Source: Nyssa sinensis (taxonomy: Eukaryota > Streptophyta > Magnoliopsida > Cornales > Nyssaceae). From it: DNA of 64,000 nt. Location of the stretch: NCBI GenBank assembly GCA_008638375.1, contig CM018051.1, forward strand, positions 25,869,344 to 25,933,343, in the 5' to 3' direction. The notes under the pieces were generated by a model. The model was not told the origin of the DNA and did not search any database. It worked only from the letters and a program-made list of their open reading frames with translations. This document shows, in pieces, positions 12,341 to 24,300 of the stretch (position 1 is the first letter of the stretch; each line of letters starts with the position of its first letter). The position numbers and the translations under genes are program-made.

Positions 12341-12686
12341 GTGAGTAACTTCTGACACTGTTTAAGTTACTGCTCCTTGATCTGCTAAATTGTTTCGAAT
12401 ACCATATGTTTTAAATGCAATTGTTTTAAATGCATGCTTTTATCACCGATGACATGGTTTTTAGTTTCTCAAATGATTAACTATACTTCTGATTGATATG
12501 CTAGCACTCTGAACTGTTTATCTGTTTTGATCTATTGAACTTGACTTGGATTTATTGAACTATTAATTCCAAACTGATTTACTTAACCATGTGATTTAAG
12601 CAAAGATTGAATTCGAAACTCTTGCCTGGATATCTGTGTTACTCACTGGGCTTTTAAAGCTCATTCCATTATTTTAATAATTTCAG
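12341..12686 (+). other. Candidate intron inside 5' LTR
   Basis: The purine-rich sequence AGGAGAAAAGAGGAAGG is followed by GAAG/GTGAGTAAC, a near-consensus plant 5' splice site at 12341. At 12648-12662 there is the palindrome GGGCTTTTAAAGCTC, then a T-rich run ending TTTCAG/GGG at 12686. The same arrangement with diverged sequence is found in at least six other LTRs of the window at similar distances (about 300-515 bp) from the LTR 3' end. The copy in the 3' LTR is 20537-20882. Function is inferred from splice-site consensus and cross-family conservation only. Confidence 0.5.
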
Positions 12687-13122
12687 GGGAACCCTCAGAT
12701 GGACAGGTTTAGCAGGTCCAGAACTTAGGGGGAAAAAGTTGGAGACCCCCAGATAGAATGATAACCCATTTTTGAGAATCTATATCATTTTTGTACTTTT
12801 GTGTAACTGAACAGACTATGACCTTTTGTAGTGAAACTGTTTTGTAATCTTGATTAAGATAGGTCTGACTATGATATATCCTGAATGCTCTACCAAGTAT
12901 ACATGTATGCATTCTCATGTGAAAATTCCGCTGCTTAAACTATATATGTTGAATGCATTATGCTTGGGATTTAGATCGGAATGGCCTTTGGTTAGGATTA
13001 CCGTCGGGGTTTTGTTTTCAAAAAAAAAAAAAAAAACTGATAAAACCCGATGGGTGCCTAACTGGCCTTTGCCACGTACCCCAAATCCGCACAGGGTGGG
13101 TCTGGGGGATGTGACAAAAGAG

Positions 13123-13134
13123 TGGTATCAGAGC
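13123..13134 (+). other. Primer binding site (tRNA-iMet)
   Basis: TGGTATCAGAGC, six bases after the end of the 5' LTR, is complementary to the 3' end of plant initiator tRNA-Met. It primes minus-strand cDNA synthesis. Confidence 0.95.
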
Positions 13135-13305
13135 TACAGGTTTGAAAGTCAGTATAGACCAGAACCTTAGGGTTATATAAACACTGAATCCTTAGAAAGC
13201 GAATACTTAAGTCATAGAAATTCTGAATCGATGAACAACCTGAATGACATTCTTACTATGACACATTGCATGAGGATACTTAGAATACATTTTATCTTGC
13301 TTCAG

Positions 13306-16086
13306 ATGCCGCCTCGAACTAGGAGTAACAATAGGGAACCGCGGGCCCCAACGGAGAGCGTAGCCCTACGGGAAATGAGGGCCACATTAGCTCAATTCGG
13401 CCAGGCCATTGAAGGACTATCAAGAACCTTACAGCAACACCAGGCCGGACCAGCAAATAACCCGGTAGAGCCTCCGGTAATTCCACCTCCGCCTGCCCCA
13501 GCGCAACCGTTGGAAACCGGCATTCGTAATGACTTGTTAAATCGCTTCCATAAGCTCAAACCCCCGACTTTCGATGCTGTTACCGATCCCGAGAAAGCTG
13601 AGCTGTGGGTCATGTCAATGGAAAAGACCTTTAAGCTCTTGATTTGTTCGGAAGCCGAGAAAGTGATGCTAGCCACTTACATGTTACAGGGAGAAGCTTA
13701 CAAGTGGTGGCTCGAGATGCAAGTACAGAACCCCACTATTACCTGGGCCGATTTTATTGAAAAGTTTTATGGCATGTTCTTTCCCCCTACAATCCGGGAG
13801 AGAAAAATTCAGGAGTTCGCCACCCTAAAACAAGGGGACATGACCGTAATTCAATATGCAGCCAAGTTCTCTGCGTTGTCCAGATTTGCTTCCTTTTTGG
13901 TGAGGGAAGAGCATAATAGGGCAAGGAAATTCCTCGCAGGTCTTCGGATTGGGATACGGACTAAAGTCTCGGCCTTTGAACTACACACCTATTCCGATGT
14001 CCTTAACAAAGCCCTAGTTATTGAAAAGGACATGGAAGAGTTCAACCAACTGAAGGACCAGGAAAGAAAGAAAAAGGGCAAAAACTTTAAGAAGGAGCAG
14101 CCGAGCAAGAAGCAAAGGACTGAGGGCCCAAGTAAGAGCAACAAGGGTCAGAAGAAAACTGAAGAAGTGTCCAGATGCCCTCACTGCCAGAACCTACACC
14201 CTGGAGAATGTCTCCGACTGACTGGTGCATGCTACCGATGTGGAGATAAGGGGCACCAAGTCAAAGATTGCCCGCAACATCCACCAATCCCGAGAACCCC
14301 TACCTTGACTACCAGCACCGCAGAACGGAAACCTATTCCAGTACCTCTTGCCAAGACAAAGGACAAAGGCAAGGAGCCACAAGGCCGCCCGGGAAGAGTC
14401 TTTGCACTGCTACCAGGAGACACCTCTGCTGCAAATGCTGTAGTAGCAGGTATACTCCCGATTTCTAGAATTTCTGCATATGTGTTGATTGACCCTGGAT
14501 CCACGCATTCTTTTGTGTCTCCATCTTTTGTTGATAAACTGCATAAGATACCTGAACCTATGGATGAACTGTTATCGGTACAAATTCCTTCTGGGATGTC
14601 AATGATTGGGTCCATGATTCTTAGGGACTGTAGAGTAATGATTGGAGACCAGGAGTTGTTAGTCAATCTAATACCCTTAGCAATAAAGGGATTTGATGTG
14701 ATATTGGGCATGGATTGGTTATCACACAATCATGCCACCATCGATTGTTTTGAGAAAAGTGTATTGTTTCAGCCCCCGGGACAGCCCGAGTTTATGTTTA
14801 GGGGAAAGGGGATTACCCCACCACCCTACCTAATCTCTGCCATTCAGGCAGGGAGGTTATTAAAGAAAGGGTGTCGTGGTTATTTATGTAGTGTCTTGGA
14901 TACCCAAGCCCAGAATCCCCCACTACTTGAAGTACCAGTTGTGTGTGAATTTCCCGACGTGTTTCCAGATGAACTACCGCAAGGAACGGTTGATCGAGAG
15001 ATCGAGTTTTCCATTGATCTTATCCCTGGAACTCAACCTATATCCAAAACTCCCTACCGAATGGCCCCATCAGAGTTAAGGGAGTTGAAAGCCCAATTGG
15101 AGGAATTGTTGGAGAAAGGGTTTATCCGACCCAGTGTATCTCCTTGGGGAGCACCAGTGTTGTTCGTAAAGAAGAAGGACGGCTCCCTAAGACTGTGCAT
15201 TGATTACCGTGAACTAAATAAAGTGACGGTAAAGAATAAGTACCCTCTTCCGCGTATCGATGAGTTGTTTGACCAGTTACAAGGGGCAAGTGTATTTTCT
15301 AAAATTGATTTGAGATCGGGGTACCATCAACTCAAAGTCAAGGATACTGATGTACCAAAGACGGCCTTCCGAACCCGATACGGTCACTATGAGTTCCTGG
15401 TCATGCCTTTTGGCGTGACTAACGCCCCTGCCGCGTTCATGGATTTAATGAACCGGGTTTTTAAACCGTATCTAGATAACTTCATCATTGTGTTTATCGA
15501 TGATATACTAGTATACTCGCGGAACGAGGAGGAACATGAAAGACATCTGGGAATAGCACTACAAACCCTGAGAGAGCACAGACTGTATGCAAAATTCAGC
15601 AAGTGTGAATTTTGGTTGTCCAGCATTACCTTCTTGGGCCATGTGATTTCTAAAGAAGGCATCGCTGTTGATCCACAGAAGGTGGAAGCTATATTGGATT
15701 GGCCCCAGCCGACCATTGTAACAGAAGTCAGAAGTTTTCTTGGACTGGCTGGGTACTACCGACGTTTCGTGAAAGATTTTGCAAAGCTGGCCAAACCGCT
15801 CACACATTTGACCAAGAGTAATGTACCATTCATTTGGGCAGATGAGCAAGAAAAGAGTTTCCAGCTGCTGAAAGAGAAGCTGACTACAGCGCCAGTATTG
15901 ACTATTCCCTCCAGAGAAGGGAAGTTTGTCATTTACTGTGACGCCTCTTATAAGGGACTGGGTTGTGTCCTTATGCAGAATGATAGAGTCATGGCCTATG
16001 CTTCCCGACAGCTCCGACCTCATGAGCAAAACTATCCTACCCATGATCTAGAATTAGCTGCAGTGGTGTTTGCCCTAAAAATCTAG
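13306..16086 (+). CDS. Gag-Pol polyprotein, N-terminal part (Gag, PR, RT, start of RNase H)
   Basis: The frame is open from ATG 13231, but the start at 13306 (MPPRTRS) is preferred because Gag of this group usually opens that way; numbering below is from 13231. Gag domain is roughly residues 100-290. A lysine-rich basic stretch is followed by two knuckles: C316-C319-H323-C327 and a canonical CCHC C334-C337-H342-C347. The aspartic protease has Asp421 in a D-P-G-S-T-H-S motif. RT shows Asp693 and the FIDD motif (Asp757, Asp758). RNase H opens with Asp904 and Glu941. Translation stops at an amber codon, 16084-16086, within RNase H; the same frame continues to 17823. Together they make virus-like particles and copy element RNA. 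The stop truncates RNase H and removes integrase, so this copy is probably dependent on other copies in trans. Confidence 0.95.
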   Translation: MPPRTRSNNREPRAPTESVALREMRATLAQFGQAIEGLSRTLQQHQAGPANNPVEPPVIPPPPAPAQPLETGIRNDLLNRFHKLKPPTFDAVTDPEKAELWVMSMEKTFKLLICSEAEKVMLATYMLQGEAYKWWLEMQVQNPTITWADFIEKFYGMFFPPTIRERKIQEFATLKQGDMTVIQYAAKFSALSRFASFLVREEHNRARKFLAGLRIGIRTKVSAFELHTYSDVLNKALVIEKDMEEFNQLKDQERKKKGKNFKKEQPSKKQRTEGPSKSNKGQKKTEEVSRCPHCQNLHPGECLRLTGACYRCGDKGHQVKDCPQHPPIPRTPTLTTSTAERKPIPVPLAKTKDKGKEPQGRPGRVFALLPGDTSAANAVVAGILPISRISAYVLIDPGSTHSFVSPSFVDKLHKIPEPMDELLSVQIPSGMSMIGSMILRDCRVMIGDQELLVNLIPLAIKGFDVILGMDWLSHNHATIDCFEKSVLFQPPGQPEFMFRGKGITPPPYLISAIQAGRLLKKGCRGYLCSVLDTQAQNPPLLEVPVVCEFPDVFPDELPQGTVDREIEFSIDLIPGTQPISKTPYRMAPSELRELKAQLEELLEKGFIRPSVSPWGAPVLFVKKKDGSLRLCIDYRELNKVTVKNKYPLPRIDELFDQLQGASVFSKIDLRSGYHQLKVKDTDVPKTAFRTRYGHYEFLVMPFGVTNAPAAFMDLMNRVFKPYLDNFIIVFIDDILVYSRNEEEHERHLGIALQTLREHRLYAKFSKCEFWLSSITFLGHVISKEGIAVDPQKVEAILDWPQPTIVTEVRSFLGLAGYYRRFVKDFAKLAKPLTHLTKSNVPFIWADEQEKSFQLLKEKLTTAPVLTIPSREGKFVIYCDASYKGLGCVLMQNDRVMAYASRQLRPHEQNYPTHDLELAAVVFALKI

Positions 16087-16107
16087 CGCCACTACCTATA
16101 TGGGGAG

Positions 16108-17823
16108 GTGTGTGAGATTTTTACTGATCACAAGAGTTTGAAATATTTCTTCACACAGAAGGAATTAAACATGAGGCAGCGAAGATGGCTAGAACTAATT
16201 AAGGATTATGATGTGGCTATTCAGTACCATCCGGGTAAGGCAAACGTAGTGGCCGACGCCTTGAGCCGACGATCTGGAAGCCTTGCCTACATGATTACCT
16301 CTCAGGAAGAGTTAATTCGAGATCTGGATGAAATGGGTATCGAGGTAGTTCCACCAGGTAGCACGGCTTGTCTGGCCAATTTGACTGTTGGATCTACATT
16401 GGTGGAGCGAATTAAAGTGGGACAGACTCAAGATGAGGAGTTGGTTAGAATTTGTGATGAAGTAAAGGCAATGGGGAAAGCTGATTTTGAAATTCAGGAC
16501 GGAATTCTACGGTATCGAGGTAGGTTGTGTGTGCCCAAGATACCCGAGTTACGAAAGGAAATCCTGGAAGAAGCCCATGCCTCGAGATTCACGATACACC
16601 CTGGGATTACGAAGATGTATCATGACCTCAGGGAGTTATACTGGTGGACCGGATTGAAGAAGGACGTAGCAAATTTTATTGCTCACTGCACACGATGCCA
16701 ACAGGTGAAAGTTGAGCATCAACGCCCTAGTGGACTTCTACAACCACTCCCTATTCCGGAATGGAAGTGGGATCATATCACCATGGATTTTGTGTCCGGT
16801 TTTCCCAAGTCACCGAAAGGCTCTGATGCTGTCTGGGTCATAGTAGACAGATTGACCAAGTCTGCTCACTTTCTACCTGTCAGGACCACTTATAGCTTAG
16901 AGAAGTTTGCCGCATTGTACATTCAGGAAATTGTACGCTTACATGGCACACCATTGTCCATTGTATCCGATCGAGATCCCCGATTTGTGTCTCGATTTTG
17001 GAAAAGTCTACAGGAGGCACTCGGCACGGAACTCAAGTTCAGTACAGCATATCACCCACAGACTGACGGACAATCTGAAAGAGTGATACAGATATTAGAG
17101 GATATGCTGCGACTGTGTGCACTGGACTTCAAAGGAAACTGGGCAGAGCATCTGCCACTTGTCGAGTTTGCCTATAATAACAGTTATCAATCCAGCATTA
17201 AAATGGCACCGTATGAAGCACTATACGGGAGGAAGTGCCGATCTCCACTTTGTTGGATTGAAACCGGTGAACAGAAGCTGCTTGGGCCAGATTTAGTCCA
17301 AGCCACTACGGAACAAATTCAGAGGATCCGGAACAGACTGCAAACGGCCCAGAGCCGGTACAAAAGCTATGCTGATAATCGGAGGAAGGACCTTGAATTC
17401 CAAGTAGGTGATCTTGTGTTCCTTAAAGTGTCGCCACTAAAGGGAGTACTTCGATTCGGCAAGAAAGGCAAGTTAAGTCCTCGTTACATTGGTCCTTTTG
17501 AGATTTTAAAGAGAATTGGCCCGGTTGCATATAGTCTGGCATTACCGCCTGAGTTGGACAAGGTACACCGTGTATTTCACGTATCCATGTTACGGAAGTG
17601 TATAAAAGAACCGGGGCAAGTCATTGAGTATGAGCCACTCAAGTTGAGAGAAGACTTAACGTATGAAGAACGGCCAGTCCAGATTCTTGACCAAAAAGAA
17701 AAGAACTTGCGTAACAAGGCAATTCCGTTAGTCAAAGTCTTGTGGAGAAATCACACTAGTGAAGAAGCAACCTGGGAACTTGAAGCTGAAATGCATGAAA
17801 AATATCCCGAGTTGTTTACTTGA
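16108..17823 (+). CDS. Pol C-terminal part (RNase H end, integrase, chromodomain)
   Basis: This is in the same frame as the upstream polyprotein (in frame from 16087) and is separated from it only by the amber codon; 16108 is merely the first ATG. Numbering is from 16108. The RNase H remainder has Asp7 and Asp50 (ADALSRR). Integrase zinc-binding residues are H157, H164, C194 and C197. The catalytic triad is Asp227, Asp288 and Glu324, with 35 residues between the last two. A GPF motif lies at 462-464. The C-terminal chromodomain, about 517-571, contains Trp546 and Trp556. Chromodomains in this group are thought to steer integration to particular chromatin marks. No frameshift is seen. The polypurine tract follows 36 bp after the stop codon. 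Without readthrough or reinitiation this part would not be translated. Confidence 0.93.
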   Translation: MCEIFTDHKSLKYFFTQKELNMRQRRWLELIKDYDVAIQYHPGKANVVADALSRRSGSLAYMITSQEELIRDLDEMGIEVVPPGSTACLANLTVGSTLVERIKVGQTQDEELVRICDEVKAMGKADFEIQDGILRYRGRLCVPKIPELRKEILEEAHASRFTIHPGITKMYHDLRELYWWTGLKKDVANFIAHCTRCQQVKVEHQRPSGLLQPLPIPEWKWDHITMDFVSGFPKSPKGSDAVWVIVDRLTKSAHFLPVRTTYSLEKFAALYIQEIVRLHGTPLSIVSDRDPRFVSRFWKSLQEALGTELKFSTAYHPQTDGQSERVIQILEDMLRLCALDFKGNWAEHLPLVEFAYNNSYQSSIKMAPYEALYGRKCRSPLCWIETGEQKLLGPDLVQATTEQIQRIRNRLQTAQSRYKSYADNRRKDLEFQVGDLVFLKVSPLKGVLRFGKKGKLSPRYIGPFEILKRIGPVAYSLALPPELDKVHRVFHVSMLRKCIKEPGQVIEYEPLKLREDLTYEERPVQILDQKEKNLRNKAIPLVKVLWRNHTSEEATWELEAEMHEKYPELFT

Positions 17824-17859
17824 TATTGTAGACTGAGTTTTGGGGACAAAACTCTTCTG

Positions 17860-17872
17860 AAGGGGGGGAGGA
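17860..17872 (+). other. Polypurine tract of Tekay-like element
   Basis: AAGGGGGGGAGGA lies directly before the 3' LTR and is the expected plus-strand primer. The phrase GGGGACAAAACTCTTCTGA just upstream is also found, slightly changed, before the LARD LTRs at 5619 and (minus strand) 35370. Confidence 0.93.
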
Positions 17873-20800
17873 TGTAATACCCCAATTTCGTAACTGACAT
17901 GTTTTGTATATGAGAAAACTGTTTTGGGAATGAAATGTCAGGTTTAGCTAATTTAATGCCTATTTTTAATAGTGATAAAACTCGAATTAGCTAATTATGG
18001 GAAACTCGAGAAAATAAAAACTGACATTGGACCTTGGTCAATGGAAGATATTCTGAGTAGGAAGTGACAGAAAGAAACTGCACTGAAAAAGGAGTTACAG
18101 ATTGGGAGTTAAGGCCAAAACAGTGAAACTGAAAATTAGCGACAACCAAACAAGGCCTTAACCAGAAATTAAGAGAAAATGGTCACTTGGGAGGCCAAGG
18201 GGAATTGAACCCTTGACCTACCAAGGTAAGCAACTTTGTCTCAAAAAGTTACCAACTAGGCTGTTGGTTACTTTGTGCATAAATACAGCAATATATGTAT
18301 ATAACCTATAATCTGCTCAAGCCACCACCCAAATTGGCCAATGGCCTTGCATGCATTCCCTTCATCATAGCCCTCCATCACCTCCATCAAGTCAGCAGTC
18401 ACAAACCCACTAAGGGTAGAGATACACTCATATGTGTATAGCCCTATATGTACATATATATATACATAACTTGCATCAGATTCTCTCCTTAGAGAATTCT
18501 GAAATTCTAAAACTGAGTCATACGTGAGGGATTGAGAGAGAGTGAGGGTGAAGTGTGGAGAGAGAGAGAGAGAGAAGGGAGATTGTGCATGCAAGTGAGA
18601 GAGGAAATTGGCAATTGAAGTAAAGGCTTGAGGATTTCATGCATGACCTGAGGAACTTGAGGACACTGTGAGAGGTCTGGGTCGAGCCATAACCGAGAGG
18701 GACAGCACTGTGAAGGTAAAAATTCTAAATTATCTTCAATTCTTGTTTTGTAGATTTTGAATTATTTTTGATGAGTTGCTACGGGTATAGACTACATGCA
18801 TGCCTCATTATTGACTCTAGGAACTGTTTTGAGTGTATAGCATGGCTTAGAGGTCTCGGATAGGTCAAAACCCATGAAACCCGAGACCAACCTCCATTGA
18901 TGAACCTTGGAAAACCCAGGTCTGAATCGACCATAACAGTTCAGAGTTTTGAGTGTCAAGGCCTGAAATAGACCCCAAGAGGATCTCAAATATGTACCTA
19001 CGCGACCTCGAGACTCACTGTATCCCCACGAAATTGGAAATGAACCTACGGGTTTAAAATCCAATCCGTTAAAACTCGAGACTAAACTGAAATATATAAA
19101 TAGGGTCTTGATCCTTAGGATTTGTAGGTCACGTAGCTTCAAACCACACACGAAATGGTTGAGAAATGAGGGTGCTAGATCGAGTTGCAGGTCACGGTTA
19201 CTCTCTTGAAAACAGAACTTGTTGGGTTGATTTGATGCCCAAAACCGATGCCAAAGTGTTGGTGTGACCCTCAGGAGTCGATACCACCCCAAAACAGCAA
19301 GAAACCGTACCCTAAAACTCACGAAATAGAAGCTAAAAATCTGCAGAAAATAGGGCAACACCGAGTCAGTTTGTGGAGAAGACGGAGTTGACTCGGCTGA
19401 GTCGACCGAGTCGATCGAGTCGAGATGGGTTGGGCCGAGCCAACTCGGACACGTGTCTGTCCCAGGGACTGCCACTGCATTAATAAAGCTACGTCGTTTT
19501 GAATAAACTAGTTTTTAAATTATTCTAGGGTTGACGTCATCATGACGTTAGCAACGTAACAGACCGGTCAGAACCGGACTGAACCGGACCGGTTCAGTTG
19601 CAAGGAGACTGAACCCTTTGGTTCAGTTTTGAACTTTTAAATATTTGCAAACTGACCCCCACTGTTTGACAGAATTACACTAAGGCCCAGATTTTGAAAA
19701 TCTTTTGCAATTATGCCCCTGAAAAATTAAATAAAATAATAAAATAATTATTTAATTATTTTATTAAAAGGGAATAATTACCATAATGCCCCTGGACCTT
19801 AAACAAGTCAAACCAAGTCCGAATTTAATGATTGAATAGTGTAATCTTACTATTTCGGGCATTCCGGACTCAATGGTGGAGTCCGATTTGTGAAACCAAG
19901 TCCCGAAAAATACAGACATGTAAAGGGTAAATGACCATACTGCCCCTAATGACACATAGGGCCAAATTTTACTGAAAGATAGTCCATTTTAACTATGTTG
20001 GACATTCCGGACTCAATGGTGAGGTCCGTGACTACAAATAAAGTACCGAAAAATACAACATATGAAATTACCATAATACCCCTGACACTGTACAAGGCCT
20101 AAATGAAGTCCGATTAAAACGGAATTAATACCAGTAGTAGACCTGACACCTGTGAGATTATATACATGACTAGATGATGAATCCGAGACAGAAATTATGC
20201 GACGGCAAAATGACCGAAATACCCCTGATATACCCGAACCCCGATTTAAAAGCCGAGAGAGTCTAAATTGACTTTCTTCGACCTTCCGAACTCAATGGTT
20301 AGGTCCATATTATGAAAATCAGAACCGATAAATGTGTGAGGATACTGAAAACCCTAAGCCAAATGCTTAAGAGGTAAAACCTATGAACTAGCCACTATAA
20401 GTTAGTTCCATGAAACCCATCATAGGATAGACTTACTCAGTCTAAGGTCATGAGTTGATAAATCTTTATAAATTGTTTTAGGCTTAAGGAGAAAAGAGGA
20501 AGGCTCCGTTCATAGCTTCAAACTTGAATATTGAAGGTGAGTAACTTCTGACACTGTTTAAGTTACTGCTCCTTGATCTGCTAAATTGTTTCGAATACCA
20601 TATGTTTTAAATGCAATTGTTTTAAATGCATGCTTTTATCACCGATGACATGGTTTTTAGTTTCTCAAATGATTAACTATACTTCTGATTGATATGCTAG
20701 CACTCTGAACTGTTTATCTATTTTGATCTATTGAACTTGACTTGGATTTATTGAACTATTAATTCCAAACTGATTTACTTAACCATGTGATTTAAGCAAA

Positions 20801-21316
20801 GATTGAATTCGAAACTCTTGCCTGGATATCTGTGTTACTCACTGGGCTTTTAAAGCTCATTCCATTATTTTAATAATTTCAGGGGAACCCTCAGATGGAC
20901 AGGTTTAGCAGGTCCAGAACTTAGGGGGAAAAAGTTGGAGACCCCCAGATAGAATGATAACCCATTTTTGAGAATCTATATCATTTTTGTACTTTTGTGT
21001 AACTGAACAGACTATGACCTTTTGTAGTGAAACTGTTTTGTAATCTTGATTAAGATAGGTCTGACTATGATATATCCTGAATGCTCTACCAAGTATACAT
21101 GTATGCATTCTCATGTGAAAATTCCGCTGCTTAAACTATATATGTTGAATGCATTATGCTTGGGATTTAGATCGGAATGGCCTTTGGTTAGGATTACCGT
21201 CGGGGTTTTGTTTTCAAAAAAAAAAAAAAAAAAAAACTGATAAAACCCGATGGGTGCCTAACTGGCCTTTGCCACGTACCCCAAATCCGCACAGGGTGGG
21301 TCTGGGGGATGTGACA
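17873..21316 (+). repeat. 3' LTR of Tekay-like element
   Basis: 3444 bp, collinear with the 5' LTR at a constant offset of 8196 bp until the A-run (21216-21236, 21 A versus 17), after which the offset is 8200. Candidate intron 20537-20882, palindrome 20844-20858. The antisense 227-codon open frame is repeated unchanged at 18792-19475. It is followed by the target duplication AAGAG (21317-21321). Confidence 0.97.
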
Positions 21317-24300
21317 AAGAGACCACATACTTGTGCAAGTATATATCTACATATATATATATGTATATGCATGAAAAGTATAATACCACCACCCAAAAAA
21401 AGGGGTTGTGTGTTAGATTTTTCCACTAAGGATAGCAATCATACCAGATCACACATGCCCCCATGAGAGATAGAGTGAGGAGAGGTGCAAGCCATATGGA
21501 AAGCATGCAAACCCAAAATGATTACTTACAAACCTAATATGTAGAAGATAATCAGACTTTCTTTCACAAAACACGCAAGTGATGTTGAGAGAGAGGGAGC
21601 CATTCATGCATAAGAAGAGCAGAACTGAGTTGGGACTAGAGAGAAAGAATATAGGAAATTTGGAACTTCAAGAATCACAAGATTAGAACTCAATCTCTTG
21701 CTCTGTTTCTATTTCTGTATAGTTATAAGCTAGATATGTGAAAATTAAAAGCTTGCATGTGTCCCAAATGGCTGGTTCGAGCTTGAAGTGTCATTCACAA
21801 AGATTGAAAAGCTTGCCCAGAAACCAACTTGTCCAAAACACAATTTTGAGTTTTGATATGTAATATACACAAGAAATGGTGAAGGAAAACCATAAAACCC
21901 AGCCCAATAGTTGATGAATGACCTTTGTATGACCTAGTTCAGAATGACCAACAATTGCAAACGTATGAAATTGAGTTTGAAACTAGCATGCATGAATAGA
22001 TTTAGAAACCCCATAACTTAAGGAGTCCAACGCAATAAACCGAACCAAAAATAGCCTTAAAATGGCCATGAACTAGACCTGAAACCAAGAACTACCATGG
22101 AAGCTCGATAAAGCTTTTGAGCTCAAACCCAGTCACCAAACTGATGCCAAAACCTTTCTTAGACATACAGAAACCCGTTGAGAATAAAAGGACCTTGAAA
22201 TCTACTTTGAAAAATTATGAAATATGATTGGATCAAATTACGGTTGTAAAGCTACAATGAATGACCTCATGAAGATGACAAATCCATTGAGTCAACTAGT
22301 GAGTTGACTCGACCAATTTTGACCAAGTGAGAACAAGCTGACTCGGATTCAATTTGGTCGACTCGGCCACATGTCATCGCATGATTAAACCTTAGCTTAA
22401 GTAGGACGGCGTCGTTTAGACGCCTAAACGATGAAAATGACAACGTTTAATTCTAAGGTTATGTTTTAAAATTGACTCAGGTTTGTTTGGTTACACGATT
22501 AAGGGTTCAATGTAATAGCAGCCTGTGGAACGGGGATAACCTATCCCCATTTAGTGCCTTTAGCCACTTTTTGGCATGGCTTATCCAACGTTTGGCTTCT
22601 GAAAAATCAGAAGGAAAAAAAAAAAAAAAGCATTGTTCCCATGGTTTGAACTTTGGACTTGTAGGTGGGAGGGACTATAGGCTCAGTTGGCTACCAAAAT
22701 GCCAGTGATCACCTTGCTAATATATCCCACATAAAATATATATATTATATACTTAATCAGTTTAATTAAATTAAATGATATATATGCCTAGTTAAAATGA
22801 AATGGGTGTCCACCCTAGCATTTCTCGATGTTCCGAACTCAATGGCAGAGTCCATTTTGACAAATAAGACACACAAGAATTAAATACAACAAAAGCATAA
22901 TTACAATAATGCCCCTGTTATCAGGTAAAATTATGGTTTTAACCCTAGGCCTAAAAGTGGTGAAATAAAGGCCAACAAAAATATGAGAATTCAATATTTT
23001 TAAGCACTTTGAACCCAATGGTGGGCTCCATTTGGGCAAATTAAATTTCCAAATACATAAACAGATACACTGAACTAATTCCAAAAAAGTCCTAAGGACT
23101 AAATTAAGCTGCCAAATGACCTCTGATGATCGTGAGGGTGCCTACCCTAAGGTTTTTCGACATTTCAGACTCACTGGTGGGGTCTGTTTCGTCAAATAAG
23201 ATATTGAAAATACTAATATGAAAAATTAGCCAATTTTAAGGCACTTTTAAGGTTACAAAGAGTTACTAAAAAGTATAGATGAATCAATAAAGACTTGATT
23301 TGATTTCCATAAGTTTATAAACCTAAGATACAATCTATAGGACTAAAAGCTGACGAATCCATTAATAAAAATCAAAATAAGCCTTTAAGTAAAATTGAAC
23401 TAAGTGATGTTTCCTAATTTATAGGATCAGTAAAGGAAAATAAGAAGGAGATCTTTTAAAGAGGAAAACCATTTTGAAGGTAAGTAAACCCGAACTCTAA
23501 TGCGTGGTATTCCCTAGCCATAATGTGATCATATTTTCTCAACGTTACCAGTTCTCATTCTTTTGTGTACCTATATCAGTTTTTTAATTCCATAACTTGA
23601 TATTCGTGACATCCTTCTGGTTATATTAAGACCCGTATTATTGATATCATGTTATGGTTTCTTACACATTGTTATAATCCATTGTTGTTAGATGTTGGCA
23701 AACTATTGTGATCTCTTTTGTAGTGGACATTTGTAATCTGTCTATATGTACATACCTTGCGGAATCCATGTGATTATAATATTGTTTGTGAGTACCCGAG
23801 GTTGTGTCTGTCATAATACCCATCTTGACTTTATTGATGCTGATGACTTACAGGCCATGTGTTTGAGAATGATACCCAACATGTAGTCCTAACAAGGATA
23901 TTATTATTTTATAAGAGTTCTTGGTACCATTCAAGGAAATACATAGATAAGTGGTGAACCTGAATGAGTGTTGTTTGGGGTTAGTCGGGCCCTATTTGTT
24001 GATAGCATCTAGTAGACTCATTATTCTTGTATAACAAGATTTTACACTCGGATTATGATTTGATGATGTTACTCTTTGGATGATAGATATGTTTTCCTAA
24101 GCATATCACTGTATTCGATTTGATTTCTTCTGGTTCTTGGCAGCTAAATATTATGTGTGCTAAATCTTTGATTGTTGACTTTCTTCGATTATTCACACTT
24201 CATTGAGAGCTATTCTTGGATTATATCTTTTGACCAAAGGGTAACCTTTATTGGTTTTGTTTCCCTTGTGACTGACTATTATTTGTAACCCTTCACTTAC

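Larger units (their letters stand above)
9677..13116 (+). repeat. 5' LTR of Tekay-like element
   Basis: 3440 bp, TGTAATACCCCA...GGGGATGTGACA. Candidate layout: antisense tRNA-like module at about 9997-10070 (B box 10004-10016, A box 10056-10067); TATA-like CATAAATAC at 10082-10090 and a second, TATATAAATA, at 10897-10906; a CATGCA/GGCCAATGG region near 10140; a GA-rich tract at 10366-10380; hairpin cassettes 11670-11688, 11813-11831 and 12092-12110; a candidate intron 12341-12686; and an A-run 13020-13036. It holds an antisense open frame of 227 codons (10596-11279) with no recognised domain. Confidence 0.97.
9677..21316 (+). mobile_element. Full-length Ty3/gypsy chromovirus, Tekay/Del-like
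   Basis: Complete 11,640-bp element: 5' LTR 9677-13116, PBS 13123-13134, gag-pol 13306-17823, polypurine tract 17860-17872, 3' LTR 17873-21316. The 5-bp target duplication AAGAG is exact (9672-9676 and 21317-21321). It is assigned to chromoviruses by the domain order Gag-PR-RT-RNaseH-INT plus a C-terminal chromodomain. The long (3.4 kb) LTRs and integrase motifs suggest the Tekay/Del clade (inference). The two LTRs differ, as far as I can see by eye, by only two substitutions (12144/20340 region and the 12524/20720 region) and the length of one A-run (17 versus 21), so the insertion is very recent. It sits inside the solo LTR 9434-24761. One amber codon (16084-16086) is the only coding lesion seen. 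Confidence 0.97.

Noticed and set aside
13020..13036. Poly(A) tail of a SINE or processed retrogene
   Set aside because: The A-run is present in both LTRs at the same place, so it is part of the LTR and only varies in length.
16084..16086. Programmed stop-codon readthrough separating two Pol products
   Set aside because: The stop falls inside RNase H and the downstream context does not match the known CAA-type readthrough signal; a simple nonsense mutation is likelier, although not excluded.
13306..17823. Endogenous pararetrovirus (caulimovirid)
   Set aside because: Two flanking LTRs, an integrase with D-D-35-E and a chromodomain are present and no movement protein is seen; it is a Ty3/gypsy chromovirus.
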